DNA of 64,000 nt from Lysobacter capsici. Its GTDB lineage: Bacteria; Pseudomonadota; Gammaproteobacteria; Xanthomonadales; Xanthomonadaceae. The notes under the pieces are model-generated. The model saw only the letters and a list, made by a program, of their open reading frames with translations, was not told the origin of the DNA and did no database searches. The first letter of the stretch is position 1. Each line of letters opens with the position of its first letter. The stretch covers positions 1,426,001 to 1,490,000 of the forward strand of contig NZ_CP094357.1 in NCBI RefSeq assembly GCF_014779555.2, written 5' to 3'. Below, one piece after another: positions 9,350-18,631 of this stretch. The translations under genes were made by a program, and so were the position numbers.

Positions 9350-9453
9350 GCGCGCAAGCTTAGTGCGCGGGTTTGCGAGGGGCGATGCCGCTGGTCAGGG
9401 TACGGGCGGCTGGGGCAGAGGCGTGGCGTTATGGTTCGCCGGCTCTCACTACT

Positions 9454-9536
9454 GTCATCCCCGCGAAGGCGGGGATCCAGAAATTTCACAGTCATGCCTG
9501 GATGAAGCCCTGGATCCCCGCCTTCGCGGGGATGAC
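9454..9536. repeat. palindromic repeat with 27-bp perfect arms
   Basis: The left arm at 9454-9480 begins GTCATCCCCGCGAAGG and the right arm at 9510-9536 is its exact reverse complement, with a 29-bp spacer. Each arm also contains a small palindrome (CCCCGCGAAGGCGGGG). After it come degenerate GATGACGAGC-type direct repeats to about 9590. This is the layout of a mobile palindromic (REP/MITE-like) element. The whole gap between 9350 and 9644 holds no gene. Confidence 0.75.
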
Positions 9537-9644
9537 GAGCTTGAAGATGACGAGCGGGATGACAAACTGGATGACAAGCGGATGACGAGCGTATGCGGTC
9601 ATGCGAGCGCATGCGGCGCGCCGTGCCGATCGAACCCGACGATT

Positions 9645-11006
9645 TCAATTCAACAAGATCACCGTCGCCAACCCCAGGAAGCTCAGGAAGCCCATCACGT
9701 CGGTCAGCGTGGTCAGCATGACGCCGCCGGCCAGCGCCGGATCGAAGCCCAGGCGCTTGAGGGTGATCGGCACCAGCACGCCGCCGGCGGCGGCGGTCAG
9801 CATGTTGATGGTCAGCGCGGCGCCGATCACCAGCGACAGGCCGGGCTGGCGGAACCAGATCAGCACGATCACGCCCAGGATGATGCCGAGCACCAGGCCG
9901 TTGATCAGCGCGACCGCCAGTTCCTTGCGCAGCAGCACGCCGAGGTTGGAGGCGCCGATCTGGCCCAGGGCGAGGCCGCGGATCATCAGCGCGAGCACCT
10001 GGGTGCCGGCGTTGCCGCCCATGCCGGCGACGATCGGCATCAGCGCGGCCAGCGCGACCAGTTTGGCGATGGAGTCTTCGAACTGGCCGACCACGCTCGC
10101 GGCCAGGAACGCGGTGCACAGATTGATCGACAGCCAGATCAGGCGACGGCGGAACGCGCGCCGCACCGGGCTGAACAGGTCTTCGTCCTCGTCCAGGCCG
10201 GCCGCGCTCAAGGCCTGGTGTTCGGCTTCTTCGCGGATGATGTCGACCACGTCATCGATGGTGATGCGGCCGAGCAGGATGTTGTTGTCGTCGACGACCG
10301 GGGCGCTGATCCAGTCGTGATCGGAGAACTGGCGCGCGACTTCGCCGGCGGTTTCGCCGACGTCGATCGCGGGCTGTTCGTCGTCGATCAGTTTGTTGAT
10401 CGCGGTGCCGGGCTCGTGGGTGAGCAGCGCGGCCAGGGCGATGCGGCCCAGGTATTGATGGCGGCGGCTGACCACGTACAGGTGATCGGTGTGCTCGGGC
10501 AGTTCGCCGCGCAGGCGCAGATAGCGCAGCACCACGTCGATGGTGGTGTCGGCGCGCACCGTCACCACGTCCGGGTTCATCAGGCGGCCGGCGGTGTCTT
10601 CCGGATAGGACAGGACCTGTTCGAGCCGCTCGCGGTTCTCGCGGTCCATCGACTTGAGCACTTCGTCGATGACCGTGTCGGGCAGGTCTTCGACCAGGTC
10701 GGCCAAGTCGTCGATGTCGAGGTCTTCGACCGCGGCGACGATTTCGTCGGTGTCCATGTCCGCGAGCAGGCTCTCGCGCACTTCCTCGCCGACGTGGACC
10801 AGGACCTCGCCGTCGTCCTCCGGATCGACCAGGCCCCAGACGATGACGCGCTTGCCCGGCGGCAGCGATTCGAGCAGGTTGCCGATCTCGGCCGGCGACA
10901 GCGTGTTGACCAGCCGCCGCACCGGACCCAGCCGCCCGCTGTCGAGCGCGTCGGAAAGCAGGCGCAGCTGACGTGCGGTCTTGTCGTGGCGGACGGCTTC
11001 GGCCAA
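9645..11006 (-). CDS. mgtE: magnesium transporter MgtE
   Basis: A 453-residue Mg2+ channel/transporter. Domains in order: an N-terminal superhelical MgtE domain (about 1-130, with DIDDLADLVEDLP repeats), a pair of CBS domains (about 135-260, containing GRLMNPDVVTV and LGRITIDDVVDII), then five membrane helices with the conserved GMGGNAGTQ segment and a final LTDVMGFLSFLGLAT. The cytosolic domains normally sense Mg2+ and close the pore. In relatives mgtE follows ptsI on the same strand, as here, but in this genome a divergent DUF5648 gene stands between them. Confidence 0.95.
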   Translation of the reverse strand: MAEAVRHDKTARQLRLLSDALDSGRLGPVRRLVNTLSPAEIGNLLESLPPGKRVIVWGLVDPEDDGEVLVHVGEEVRESLLADMDTDEIVAAVEDLDIDDLADLVEDLPDTVIDEVLKSMDRENRERLEQVLSYPEDTAGRLMNPDVVTVRADTTIDVVLRYLRLRGELPEHTDHLYVVSRRHQYLGRIALAALLTHEPGTAINKLIDDEQPAIDVGETAGEVARQFSDHDWISAPVVDDNNILLGRITIDDVVDIIREEAEHQALSAAGLDEDEDLFSPVRRAFRRRLIWLSINLCTAFLAASVVGQFEDSIAKLVALAALMPIVAGMGGNAGTQVLALMIRGLALGQIGASNLGVLLRKELAVALINGLVLGIILGVIVLIWFRQPGLSLVIGAALTINMLTAAAGGVLVPITLKRLGFDPALAGGVMLTTLTDVMGFLSFLGLATVILLN

Positions 11007-11500
11007 TGCGGTACTTCCTGGCGGGTGACGGACGCGGCCACGAAGCCGGCGGGGGTCAAACGATCACCCCGCCATTATCTCTTGTGGCGCTGTCAAAGCC
11101 CAGACTAGAAGCCGGGCGCGCTAGGCAGGGTGACGACGCGGCCGCGTGCCGTTGCGCCACGCGCGCGGGGCGGCCGCGTCGAGCGCTTCGGGCCGCATGC
11201 GCGATCCAGGCCGGCCGGCCTGTCGACGCCGAACGCCGACATCCGCTGCGATCGCATGGCCATGCCGGCGCGCGTCGAGCGATCGCATGCGCGGGCCGAC
11301 GCCTCAGGCGAAAAAAACGGCCAGAACGATGAGCCGATCCGCTCCCCTTTTCCGAGTCATGTCAGGCAGCCCAGATGCGCGCCGCCGATGAGGCCTTGCC
11401 CGGGAGGGACCCGCCCAGTTGCCCACCGTCATTGAAGACACCTGCTCATCCATTTCGATCGGCCGTTCGCCGATTCGAATCACTGCCTAAGGACGATGTC
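11007..11500. other. 494-bp intergenic region between mgtE and the DUF5648 gene
   Basis: Divergent promoter space. Short open frames on the plus strand are Arg-rich and look like shadow frames of G+C-rich DNA. I see no RNA gene, no long inverted repeat and no obvious Mg2+ leader element. Confidence 0.5.
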
Positions 11501-12730
11501 ATGAACAAGCTTTTGTTGATCGCCGCCGCTTTGCTGGTCGGGGCTCCGCTGCTCGCCTCGGCGACGGCGTATGTGCCGCGGCCGTCGTATGCCGGGGTGT
11601 ACCAGACCTACAACCCCACGATCACCGATTATTTCTATACGACCAATTACCCCGAGTCCTATGCCTCGCTGTCCAACGGCTACAGCAGCCAGGGCGTGCC
11701 GTTCTACATCGAACAAACCCCGCAGGCGCATACGATCCCGCTGCATCGCTACTGGAAGGGCGCGCCCAGCACCGAGCACGTCTACATCACGCCCGACCAA
11801 TACCCGCAGGACCTGGTCAACGTCACCAATGCCGGCTACACCTATCAGGGCATCGCCGGCTACATCTATCCCAAGTCGCTGGTCGACAATCTGGCGCCGC
11901 AGTTGCTCGGCGGGATGGTGCCGCTGTATCGCCTGGCCAAGTTCAATGGCAACAACAACGATCTGCAGCACAAGTTCACCATCTCCGAGACCGAGAAGAA
12001 CACGTTGATGGCCGATGGCTGGAGCTTCGATCACGTCGAAGGCTACGTGCCCCGGTGGACGGTCAACGCGCAGTTCCTCGGCGGCTATCCGGCCTTCACC
12101 GGTGGTCACGTCATGACCCGGCGCTGCGGCCCCAGCGGTCCGTGCCCGGGCGGCGCGTCGTTCCGCAACGGCTACAACGGCTACAAGTTCGTCAACTCGA
12201 CCAGCAAGCCGGCCGGCAAGACCACCCAGGTCATGACCTTCGATCTGTTCACCCCGGACTATTTCGCCGCCGGCCAGAGCGATCACATCGCGATCGGCCT
12301 GCACGGGCACTGGAACATCGACCTGAGCAATATCGACAACAGTTCGAACCCGGCCAACAACCACCATGCGCTGGGCGTCATCATCGGCGCCTCGTCGTGC
12401 GGCATCAACGTGCGGGTCGAAGCGTTCTGGCCCACCGGCAACAACCTGTCGGCCTGCAACGGTCAGGGCAATCTGCTCAACAACCAGACCTACCGCTTCC
12501 GCATCGCGGTCACCGACGCCGGCATGATCAGCTACACCGTGCACAGCATCAGCCCCAGCGGCATGGTGATCGCCCAGGTCGCCAGCGACGTGGTCAACGG
12601 CAACAGCTTGTTCACCGCGCCGGGCTACGGCTTCCCGGCCGCCGACACCGGTTATTTCATGGTCCAGGCTACGATGGACCAGGCCGATTACTCGGTCTAC
12701 TTCAGCAACCTCAACGTGACCTGGCAGTAA
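11501..12730 (+). CDS. secreted protein with DUF5648 repeats and a lectin-like C-terminal domain
   Basis: A 409-residue exported protein. A clear signal peptide (MNKLLLIAAALLVGAPLLAS, cut near ATA) is followed by three DUF5648-like units at about residues 25-75, 77-128 and 147-185, each with a Tyr-rich core and a G-Y-x-x-x-G-x-x-x-Y ending (e.g. GIAGYIYP). The remaining 210 residues look like a beta-rich, Asn-rich domain reminiscent of concanavalin-type lectin/glucanase folds, with paired Cys (RRCGPSGPC; SSCGINV and SACNG). The ATG at 11501 has TAAGGA about eight bases upstream. A terminator follows. A role at the cell surface in binding glycans is only a guess. Confidence 0.75.
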   Translation: MNKLLLIAAALLVGAPLLASATAYVPRPSYAGVYQTYNPTITDYFYTTNYPESYASLSNGYSSQGVPFYIEQTPQAHTIPLHRYWKGAPSTEHVYITPDQYPQDLVNVTNAGYTYQGIAGYIYPKSLVDNLAPQLLGGMVPLYRLAKFNGNNNDLQHKFTISETEKNTLMADGWSFDHVEGYVPRWTVNAQFLGGYPAFTGGHVMTRRCGPSGPCPGGASFRNGYNGYKFVNSTSKPAGKTTQVMTFDLFTPDYFAAGQSDHIAIGLHGHWNIDLSNIDNSSNPANNHHALGVIIGASSCGINVRVEAFWPTGNNLSACNGQGNLLNNQTYRFRIAVTDAGMISYTVHSISPSGMVIAQVASDVVNGNSLFTAPGYGFPAADTGYFMVQATMDQADYSVYFSNLNVTWQ

Positions 12731-12754
12731 GCGCCAACGCACGCAATGCGGCGG

Positions 12755-12778
12755 AAACGGGCCTTCGGGCCCGTTTTC
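12755..12778. terminator. intrinsic terminator, bidirectional
   Basis: A GC-rich hairpin AACGGGCC-TTCG-GGCCCGTT with a TTCG tetraloop and short A and T runs on either side, located 25 bp after the DUF5648 stop. It can also serve transcripts reading off the end of ptsI on the other strand. Confidence 0.8.
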
Positions 12779-12835
12779 GTTCGCGGCGGTTGTCGTGCGT
12801 GACGCGAGGGCCACGCGCAGTGCGTGGCGGTGGGC

Positions 12836-14548
12836 TCAGGTCTTGTTGAGCCAGGCTTCGATGCCGGCGCGGTCCTTGGCCCGCAACAGCGCCGGTGCGC
12901 GCTTGCGCAGCGATTCCAGGTCGAGGCCGCGGATCGCCCGGCGCAGTTCCAGCAAGGTCGCCGGATGCAGGCTGAATTCCTCCAGCCCCAATGCCAGCAA
13001 CAGCGGCGCGAAATTGGAATCGCCGGCCATTTCGCCGCACACCGCGACCGGTTTGCCGCGCGCCTTGGCCAGCCGGATCACGTCGCGGATCACCCGCAGC
13101 ACCGCCGGATGCAGCGGGGTGTACAGATCGCTGAGCGCTTCGTTGTTGCGATCGACCGCGAGCAGGTACTGGACCAGATCGTTGGTGCCGATCGACAGGA
13201 AATCGATCAGGCCGATGAAGCCGGGCAGGGCGATCGCCGCGGCCGGCACTTCGATCATCGCGCCCAGCGGGGTGTGCTCGGCGATCTCGTGGCCCTGCTT
13301 GCGCAGGTCGGCGGCGACTTTCTTGAGCAGCTTGCGGACCGTGCTGACTTCCTCGGTCGAGCTGATCATCGGCACCAGCACCCGCACCGGGCCGTAGCCC
13401 GAGGCGCGCAGGATCGCGCGCAACTGGGTTTCGAGCAGGCCCTCGCGCGCCATCGACAGGCGCACGCCGCGCACGCCCAGCGCCGGGTTGGGTTCGTCGC
13501 GCAGCGCCAGGCCGGTCTTGTCGGCCTTGTCGGCGCCCAGATCGAGGGTGCGGATGGTGACGGTGCGGCCGGTCATGCCGAGCACGACGTCGCGGTAGAC
13601 GCGGAACTGTTCGTCCTCGTCGGGCAATTCGTTGCGCTGCAGGAACAGGAATTCGGTGCGGTACAGGCCCACGCCGGCCGCGCCGAGCGCATGCGCCTCG
13701 GCCACGTCCTCGCGCGATTCGGCGTTGGCGTACAGCTTGATGTCGACGCCGTCGAGGGTGCGGGTGGGCTCGCGGCGCAGGCGGTGCAGTTGCTTGCGTT
13801 CGCGCGCCAGCTCGCGGGTGCGCGCGCGGTGCGCGCGCAGGTCCTCGGCATTGGGTTCCAGGATCACCGTGCCGGTGCCGCCGTCGACCACCAGCGCATC
13901 GCCGTCGTTGATCTTAAGCAGCGCATGCGCGGTGCCGACGATAAGCGGCAGGTGCAGGCTGCGCGCCAGGATCGCGCTGTGCGACAGGGTGCTGCCGGCG
14001 GCGGTGACGATCGCCATGACCCCTTGCGCCTGCAGCTGCGCCAGTTCGGCCGGGGCGACGTTGTCGGTGACCAAGATCTCGCCCGCGACTCCGGACGTGT
14101 CGTGATCGCGGCGATGCAGCGCGGCATGGATGCGCCCGATCACCTGATCGATATCGTCCACGCGGCTGCGGAAATACGCATCGTCCATCGCTTCGAACAC
14201 CGAGGCGATGCGGTCGCGTTGCAGGCGCAGGGCGTAGTCGGCGGCGTAGTGGCCGGTGCGGATCAGTTCGTCCAGGCCCTGCAGCAGTTCGGGGTCGTCG
14301 AGCAGCAGTGTGTGCAGGTCGAGGAATTCGCCGACTTCGTGGGCGAGCGCGCCGTGCAGGCGGTCGCGCAGCGCGTGCATCTCGCTGCGCACGATGTCGA
14401 TGGCGGTGTGCAGGCGCGCGAGTTCGGTTTCGACCTGGCCGGCGCCGATGCGCTCCTCGGCGACTTCCAGCGCGTGCGGCAGGCGGACCCGGGCGCGACC
14501 GAGCGCGCTGCCTCTGGATGCGCCGTGACCTTGGAATAGCTGCCGCAT
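12836..14548 (-). CDS. ptsI: phosphoenolpyruvate-protein phosphotransferase (enzyme I)
   Basis: A 570-residue PTS enzyme I that takes phosphate from PEP and passes it to HPr. The phosphorylated His is in STLSHSAILAR (about residue 192). The PEP-binding C-terminal barrel shows GVGLYRTEFLF (about 293), IRTLDLGADK and the terminal GxxVCGEMAGD segment with the active Cys region. Length is normal for EI, and there is no N-terminal GAF domain, so it is EI rather than PtsP. It lies 13 bp after ptsH in the same operon. No EIIB/EIIC sugar permease is present in the window, so this chain appears to be regulatory. Confidence 0.95.
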   Translation of the reverse strand: MRQLFQGHGASRGSALGRARVRLPHALEVAEERIGAGQVETELARLHTAIDIVRSEMHALRDRLHGALAHEVGEFLDLHTLLLDDPELLQGLDELIRTGHYAADYALRLQRDRIASVFEAMDDAYFRSRVDDIDQVIGRIHAALHRRDHDTSGVAGEILVTDNVAPAELAQLQAQGVMAIVTAAGSTLSHSAILARSLHLPLIVGTAHALLKINDGDALVVDGGTGTVILEPNAEDLRAHRARTRELARERKQLHRLRREPTRTLDGVDIKLYANAESREDVAEAHALGAAGVGLYRTEFLFLQRNELPDEDEQFRVYRDVVLGMTGRTVTIRTLDLGADKADKTGLALRDEPNPALGVRGVRLSMAREGLLETQLRAILRASGYGPVRVLVPMISSTEEVSTVRKLLKKVAADLRKQGHEIAEHTPLGAMIEVPAAAIALPGFIGLIDFLSIGTNDLVQYLLAVDRNNEALSDLYTPLHPAVLRVIRDVIRLAKARGKPVAVCGEMAGDSNFAPLLLALGLEEFSLHPATLLELRRAIRGLDLESLRKRAPALLRAKDRAGIEAWLNKT

Positions 14549-14561
14549 GCGCGCCTCCGGC

Positions 14562-14831
14562 TCAGCTGTCTTCGTCGAAGCGACGATCGAACAGCGCCGT
14601 GACCGCCTCGGCGGCGTTGGCTTCGTCCTCGCCCTCGACCCGCAGCTTGACGTGGGTGCCCTGGCCGGCGGCGAGCAGCATCACGCCCATGATGCTCTTG
14701 GCGTTGACCTCGCGGCCCTTGGCGGTGAGCGTGGCGTTGCTGCGGAAACCCGACAGCACCTGCACCAGCTTGGCGGTGGCGCGGGCGTGCAGGCCCAGTC
14801 GGTTGGAAACGGTGAGTTCGCGTTCGATCAT
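14562..14831 (-). CDS. ptsH: phosphocarrier protein HPr
   Basis: An 89-residue HPr. The phosphorylated His sits in GLHARAT (residue 16) and the regulatory Ser region in NAKSIMGVMLLAAGQG (about residue 46), which is the target of HPr kinase/phosphorylase; hprK is in the same cluster. ATG 14831 (MIERELTV) is chosen because GAGGA lies eight bases upstream; the open frame extends six codons further but would give a non-family N-terminus. It sits between EIIA-Man and ptsI. Confidence 0.95.
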   Translation of the reverse strand: MIERELTVSNRLGLHARATAKLVQVLSGFRSNATLTAKGREVNAKSIMGVMLLAAGQGTHVKLRVEGEDEANAAEAVTALFDRRFDEDS

Positions 14832-14962
14832 GTCGGGGTCCTCAGGCAATGGTCAAACGCAGCGTGCGTGGCGGTGCGGGTGTGCGTTGGTGCGGTCGCG
14901 TCATGCGGTTTCAGGTTTTCCAAACAGGGGCTTCCAGCGGTGTGGTGATCGGGGGCTTGCGC

Positions 14963-15355
14963 TCAGGCATCGTCGAGTATCACACCGTTGCGGGCGCCGG
15001 CCGCGGCGACCGCGGGCAATTGGTCCAGTTCGAGCTCGGCGTAGTTCATCACCCGCAGCAGCATCGGCAGATTCAAGGCCGACACGCGGCGTACCGGCGT
15101 GCCCAGGCGCGCGACCCGCGCGGCCAGGTTGTTCGGCGAGGCGCCGTACAGATCGGTGAGCACCAGCACGCCGTCGCCGTCGTCGACCCGGCGCAGGGCC
15201 GCGCTCGCCGCCGGCAGCAGGCTGTCCAGATCGGCATCGAACGGCACCTCCAGCGCTTCGGTGCGCAGCGGCAGCGGATTCAACAGACGTTGGGCCACCG
15301 ACAGCAGTGCGCTGCCGATTCCGGAATGAGTGATGAGCAGGACGCCGACGGACAT
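14963..15355 (-). CDS. PTS EIIA component, mannose family
   Basis: A 130-residue EIIA of the mannose/sorbose family. The phosphorylatable His is in LITHSGIG (residue 10), and GVLVLTDLYGASPNN follows near residue 62. Such stand-alone EIIA-Man proteins upstream of ptsH-ptsI are typical of proteobacterial regulatory PTS clusters, where they serve as phosphate sinks or signal outputs rather than in sugar uptake. The gap of about 130 bp before ptsH holds no gene. In relatives rapZ lies immediately upstream; here about 1.3 kb with two envelope-protein genes intervenes. Confidence 0.92.
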   Translation of the reverse strand: MSVGVLLITHSGIGSALLSVAQRLLNPLPLRTEALEVPFDADLDSLLPAASAALRRVDDGDGVLVLTDLYGASPNNLAARVARLGTPVRRVSALNLPMLLRVMNYAELELDQLPAVAAAGARNGVILDDA

Positions 15356-15618
15356 GGCTCCAACTTAGCAGAGCACGGTGACAGGCCGGAAGCTCCCCGT
15401 GCGGTGTTTGCGCGTCCGGCCGCGTTCTCGTCCGGGCGTCGGTCCGGTGAATGCGCCGTGGCGCCTGGCGATGGCTGGATTGCCGCTCGCGCCGGCGGCG
15501 TCGTTGCGCCACTGGAACAGCGTGTCGGATGCATGCCGGCTGGATGCGCGAGTCCAGGCATGCGGTCGGCCGCCCCGTCCGTGCGGCTTTCGGCAGGGTC
15601 GTGGGGCGAGCACAAAAA

Positions 15619-15642
15619 ACGGGCAGCCATATGGCTGCCCGT
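15619..15642 (-). terminator. intrinsic terminator after the Pro-rich lipoprotein gene
   Basis: A perfect 24-bp palindrome (ACGGGCAGCCAT and its mirror). Read on the minus strand it is followed by TTTTTT, so it terminates transcripts coming from the gene that ends at 15663. Confidence 0.85.
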
Positions 15643-15662
15643 CGGGTGGATCGAACCGCCGC

Positions 15663-15959
15663 TTACTGCTTGGGCGGGGTCTGGCTGTCGGCCGGCGGCG
15701 GTGCGGTCGGATCGTTGGGCTGCGGGTTCGCCGGCGGCATGTCGTTGGGCGGCGTGTCGGCCGGCGGCGGCAGTTCGCCCGGCGGCGTGGTGTCGGCGGG
15801 CGGCGTGGTGGCCGGAGCGGTGGTGTCGCTCGGCGCGGTCGCGGCGGGGCCGGCGGCGGTCGGCTCGGTGGGCTTGTTGCAGGCGCTCAGCAGGCCGGCG
15901 GCGAGCAGCGCGCTCAGGATCGCGGCGAGCGGACGCGGACGGGGCAGGGGAATGTTCAT
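15663..15959 (-). CDS. small proline/threonine-rich lipoprotein
   Basis: A 98-residue protein with an N-terminal hydrophobic stretch and a lipobox LLSAC (Cys near residue 27). The mature part is almost entirely Pro, Ala, Thr and Asp (PPADT, TAPATTPP units) and should be an extended, disordered linker. No domain is recognisable. It lies 69 bp downstream of the EF-hand gene in the same direction and ends at a strong terminator, so the two are probably one transcript. Both separate rapZ from EIIA-Man. Confidence 0.7.
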   Translation of the reverse strand: MNIPLPRPRPLAAILSALLAAGLLSACNKPTEPTAAGPAATAPSDTTAPATTPPADTTPPGELPPPADTPPNDMPPANPQPNDPTAPPPADSQTPPKQ

Positions 15960-16028
15960 CGGAATCCTTTGCTGATCGGATCAGCGCTGTGTGGGAGATG
16001 GGGCGTCGCGACGCAAGTGCGACGCGGA

Positions 16029-16442
16029 TTATTTTTCGTCGACCACCTTGCCGCGCTCGGTCGGCTTGTTCTGCCCGGCCTGATATTCCGTCGACGACAG
16101 CGCGCCGTCGCCGTCGAGGTCGTGGATCGAGAAATTGGCCGCCAGTCGCGCGTCGAGCGCGGCTTCGTCGCGGCTGATCCTGCCGTCGCCGTTGGCGTCG
16201 AGTTCGGCGAAGGTGGCCGGGCCGATCGCATCGTTCGGCGCGGGCGGGGTGCGGCTGTCGCCGCGCTGGTCGTTGACCGGCGGTTCGGTGCGCTGCATCG
16301 AGGTGTCGGGCGAGGTGCTCGGGTTTTGCGGCCTGTGTTGCGCGAGCGCGGTCGAACTCAGGCTCACGGTTGCAAGCGCGAGCAGGCACGCGCTCGTCAG
16401 CGGTCTCAGTGTCTGGCTGAGGCTGCGGGTCATGGGGTTCAT
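16029..16442 (-). CDS. periplasmic EF-hand protein
   Basis: A 137-residue exported protein. The N-terminus has a signal peptide ending ALAQ, followed by a disordered Pro/Ser-rich segment. Two EF-hand calcium loops are visible: DANGDGRISRDE (about residues 85-96) and DLDGDGALSSTE (about 113-124), both with Asp at positions 1, 3 and 5 and Glu at 12. The start MNPMTRS at 16442 gives a normal signal peptide; the frame is open upstream to 16517. Probably a calcium-binding periplasmic protein of unknown partner, cotranscribed with the lipoprotein gene downstream. Confidence 0.75.
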   Translation of the reverse strand: MNPMTRSLSQTLRPLTSACLLALATVSLSSTALAQHRPQNPSTSPDTSMQRTEPPVNDQRGDSRTPPAPNDAIGPATFAELDANGDGRISRDEAALDARLAANFSIHDLDGDGALSSTEYQAGQNKPTERGKVVDEK

Positions 16443-16694
16443 GTCGCGGCTCCGTAGCGGGGAAGGCCGGAGACTCGTCTCCGTGCGATTCGACCCTACG
16501 TGGACGCATGCAAGCATCGCGGCACGGCGATGGGAAAATTTCGTAAGACGACGCGCGCAGCTGGCGAACGGCTCATGGGCGATTCAGTCCGGCGTGATCT
16601 TCGTGCATGACCGCGCGCATCGCCGCGCAGGCGATGCTTATGCGCCCGGTTAAGCGATATGGCTGCGCGATTGCGACAGCACGCGCGCTTTCAC

Positions 16695-17561
16695 TTAATC
16701 CAATTCGCGATGATGCACCGCGACTTCGTTCCAGCCGCGCGTGCGCGCGTGCTCGGCCAGGCGTTCGGCCAGATACACCGAACGATGGCGGCCGCCGGTG
16801 CAGCCGAAGGCGATGGTCGCGTAGCTGCGGGTGCTGTCGGCCTGCAAGCGCGGCAGCCAGGTGTCGAGGAACTGGCTGATCTGCTCGACGTACAGATTCA
16901 CGTCGGCCTGCGCTTCCATGTAGTCGCGCACGCCGCCGTCGCGGCCCGACAGCGGGCGCAGCGCCGGGTTCCAGTGCGGGTTGGGCAATGCGCGCGCGTC
17001 GAACACGAAGTCCGCGTCGGCCGGCACGCCGCGGCGATAGGCGAAGGATTCGAACAACAGCGACATGCCCGCTTCGCCGCCCAGGCCGAATTCGGTGATG
17101 ACGTGGCGGCGCAGCTGGTGGATGTTGAGCTCGCTGGTGTCGACGATCGCATCGGCGATCTGGCGCAGCGGCTTGAGCACCTGGCGTTCGAGCGAAATCG
17201 CATCGGCCAGGGCCAGTCCGAACTGGCTCAACGGATGGCGTCGGCGGGTGTCTGCGTAGCGCTTGAGCAGCACCGCGTCGCTGGATTCGAAATACACCAG
17301 CTTCGGGTCGGCACCGAGCGCGCCGACTGCCGACAACCACTCCGGGATGTTGGCCAGATCGCTATGGCGATTGCGCACGTCGATGCCGACCGCGAGCTTG
17401 GTCGGCATGCCGTCCTCGGCCTTGATCACGTTCTGCACGAACTGCGGCAGCAACTCGGCCGGCAGATTGTCGACGCAGTAGAAGCCCAGGTCTTCGAAGG
17501 TGTTGAGCGCCACCGACTTGCCCGAGCCGGACATGCCGCTGACGATCACCAGGGTGAACAT
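16695..17561 (-). CDS. rapZ: RNase adapter protein RapZ
   Basis: A 288-residue P-loop protein of the RapZ/YvcJ family. The Walker A is [10 protein letters not shown] (about residues 6-15), [13 protein letters not shown] follows, and the C-terminal half has the conserved [19 protein letters not shown] and [14 protein letters not shown] segments. In enterobacteria RapZ binds glucosamine-6-phosphate and guides GlmZ decay; elsewhere its targets are less clear. The ATG at 17561 places Walker A where the family has it. An alternative GTG at 17636 overlaps the hprK stop (GTGA) and would add 25 low-complexity residues, so translation may be coupled there. Confidence 0.93.
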   Translation of the reverse strand: MFTLVIVSGMSGSGKSVALNTFEDLGFYCVDNLPAELLPQFVQNVIKAEDGMPTKLAVGIDVRNRHSDLANIPEWLSAVGALGADPKLVYFESSDAVLLKRYADTRRRHPLSQFGLALADAISLERQVLKPLRQIADAIVDTSELNIHQLRRHVITEFGLGGEAGMSLLFESFAYRRGVPADADFVFDARALPNPHWNPALRPLSGRDGGVRDYMEAQADVNLYVEQISQFLDTWLPRLQADSTRSYATIAFGCTGGRHRSVYLAERLAEHARTRGWNEVAVHHRELD

Positions 17562-17632
17562 GCTCGGTTCGAGCAGGCTGGGTTCGAGCGCGGGCGCGGT
17601 GTTCGGGCCGGGGGCTTGGGGGGATGTCGTGC

Positions 17633-18583
17633 TCACGATTCGCCGCGCTCCAGGAAATTGCTGTGCCGGGCGATGAAGGCCGCGGCCGGGTCGAGCCCTT
17701 TCATGCGCAGGCTGTGCAGGCGCGTGGCCGCTTCGGTCAGCACCGCGAGATTGCGGCCGGGCATGACCGGCAGGGTGATCATCGGCACGTCGAGATCGAG
17801 CACCCGGCGCAGGCCGCTGTCGCCGGTGAGGCGTTCCATGCCGGCCGGCTTGGGTTCGCTCATCGGCTTGGTCAGATGCACGATCAGGCGCAGGTACTTG
17901 TTGTTCTTCACCGCGGTGTCGCCGAACATCTGGCGGATATTGAGCACGCCCAGGCCGCGCACTTCCAGCAGGTCCTGCAGCATGTCCGGGCAGGTGCCGT
18001 CGAGCACGTCGGGGGCGATCTGGGTGAATTCGGGCGCGTCGTCGGCGACCAACCGATGCCCGCGCGTCACCAATTCGAGCGCCAGTTCGCTCTTGCCTGA
18101 TCCCGATTCGCCGGTGATCAACACCCCGATCGAATAGATCTCCATGAACACCCCGTGCAGGGTGATCTGCGGCGCCAGCGCGCGCGCCAGGTGGTATTGC
18201 AGGTGATTGAGCAGCTCGTGCCCGCGCCGCGGCGACACCCACAGCGGCGTGTCGGTTTCCTCCGCGGCGATGCGCAGATCCTCGGGGCAGGGTTGGTCCT
18301 TGCTGATGACCAGCGCCAGCGGCCGGAACTGGATGATCTTCTCGATCGTTTCCCAGCGCAGCCGCGAATCCAGGCCGTCGAGCCAGGTCAGTTCCTCGGT
18401 GCCGAGGATCTGGACCTTGTTCGGGTAGATCGCATTGAGATACCCGGCCAGCGACGGCCGTCGCGCGACCGTATTGACCGCCTCGACCAGCCGCCCGTCG
18501 CCGCGTTGACCGGCCAGCCAGCGCAGCGCCAGGCGGTCGCGCTGCTGTTCGAACAGTTCGCCTGCACGGATGCTTTTGCTCAT
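17633..18583 (-). CDS. hprK: HPr kinase/phosphorylase
   Basis: A 316-residue bifunctional enzyme that phosphorylates and dephosphorylates the regulatory Ser of HPr. The Walker A is [16 protein letters not shown] (about residue 153), with the preceding [14 protein letters not shown] and the C-terminal signature [13 protein letters not shown]. Its target ptsH lies in the same cluster, with the regulatory Ser conserved. In proteobacteria HprK tunes the regulatory PTS rather than sugar catabolite repression. Its stop overlaps a possible GTG of rapZ. About 500 bp of repeat-rich DNA separates it from ptsN. Confidence 0.95.
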   Translation of the reverse strand: MSKSIRAGELFEQQRDRLALRWLAGQRGDGRLVEAVNTVARRPSLAGYLNAIYPNKVQILGTEELTWLDGLDSRLRWETIEKIIQFRPLALVISKDQPCPEDLRIAAEETDTPLWVSPRRGHELLNHLQYHLARALAPQITLHGVFMEIYSIGVLITGESGSGKSELALELVTRGHRLVADDAPEFTQIAPDVLDGTCPDMLQDLLEVRGLGVLNIRQMFGDTAVKNNKYLRLIVHLTKPMSEPKPAGMERLTGDSGLRRVLDLDVPMITLPVMPGRNLAVLTEAATRLHSLRMKGLDPAAAFIARHSNFLERGES

Positions 18584-18631
18584 GGGGCAAGTTTACGAGC
18601 AAAGGGCGGTGGTGTCGCATCGGGGGCGCGC

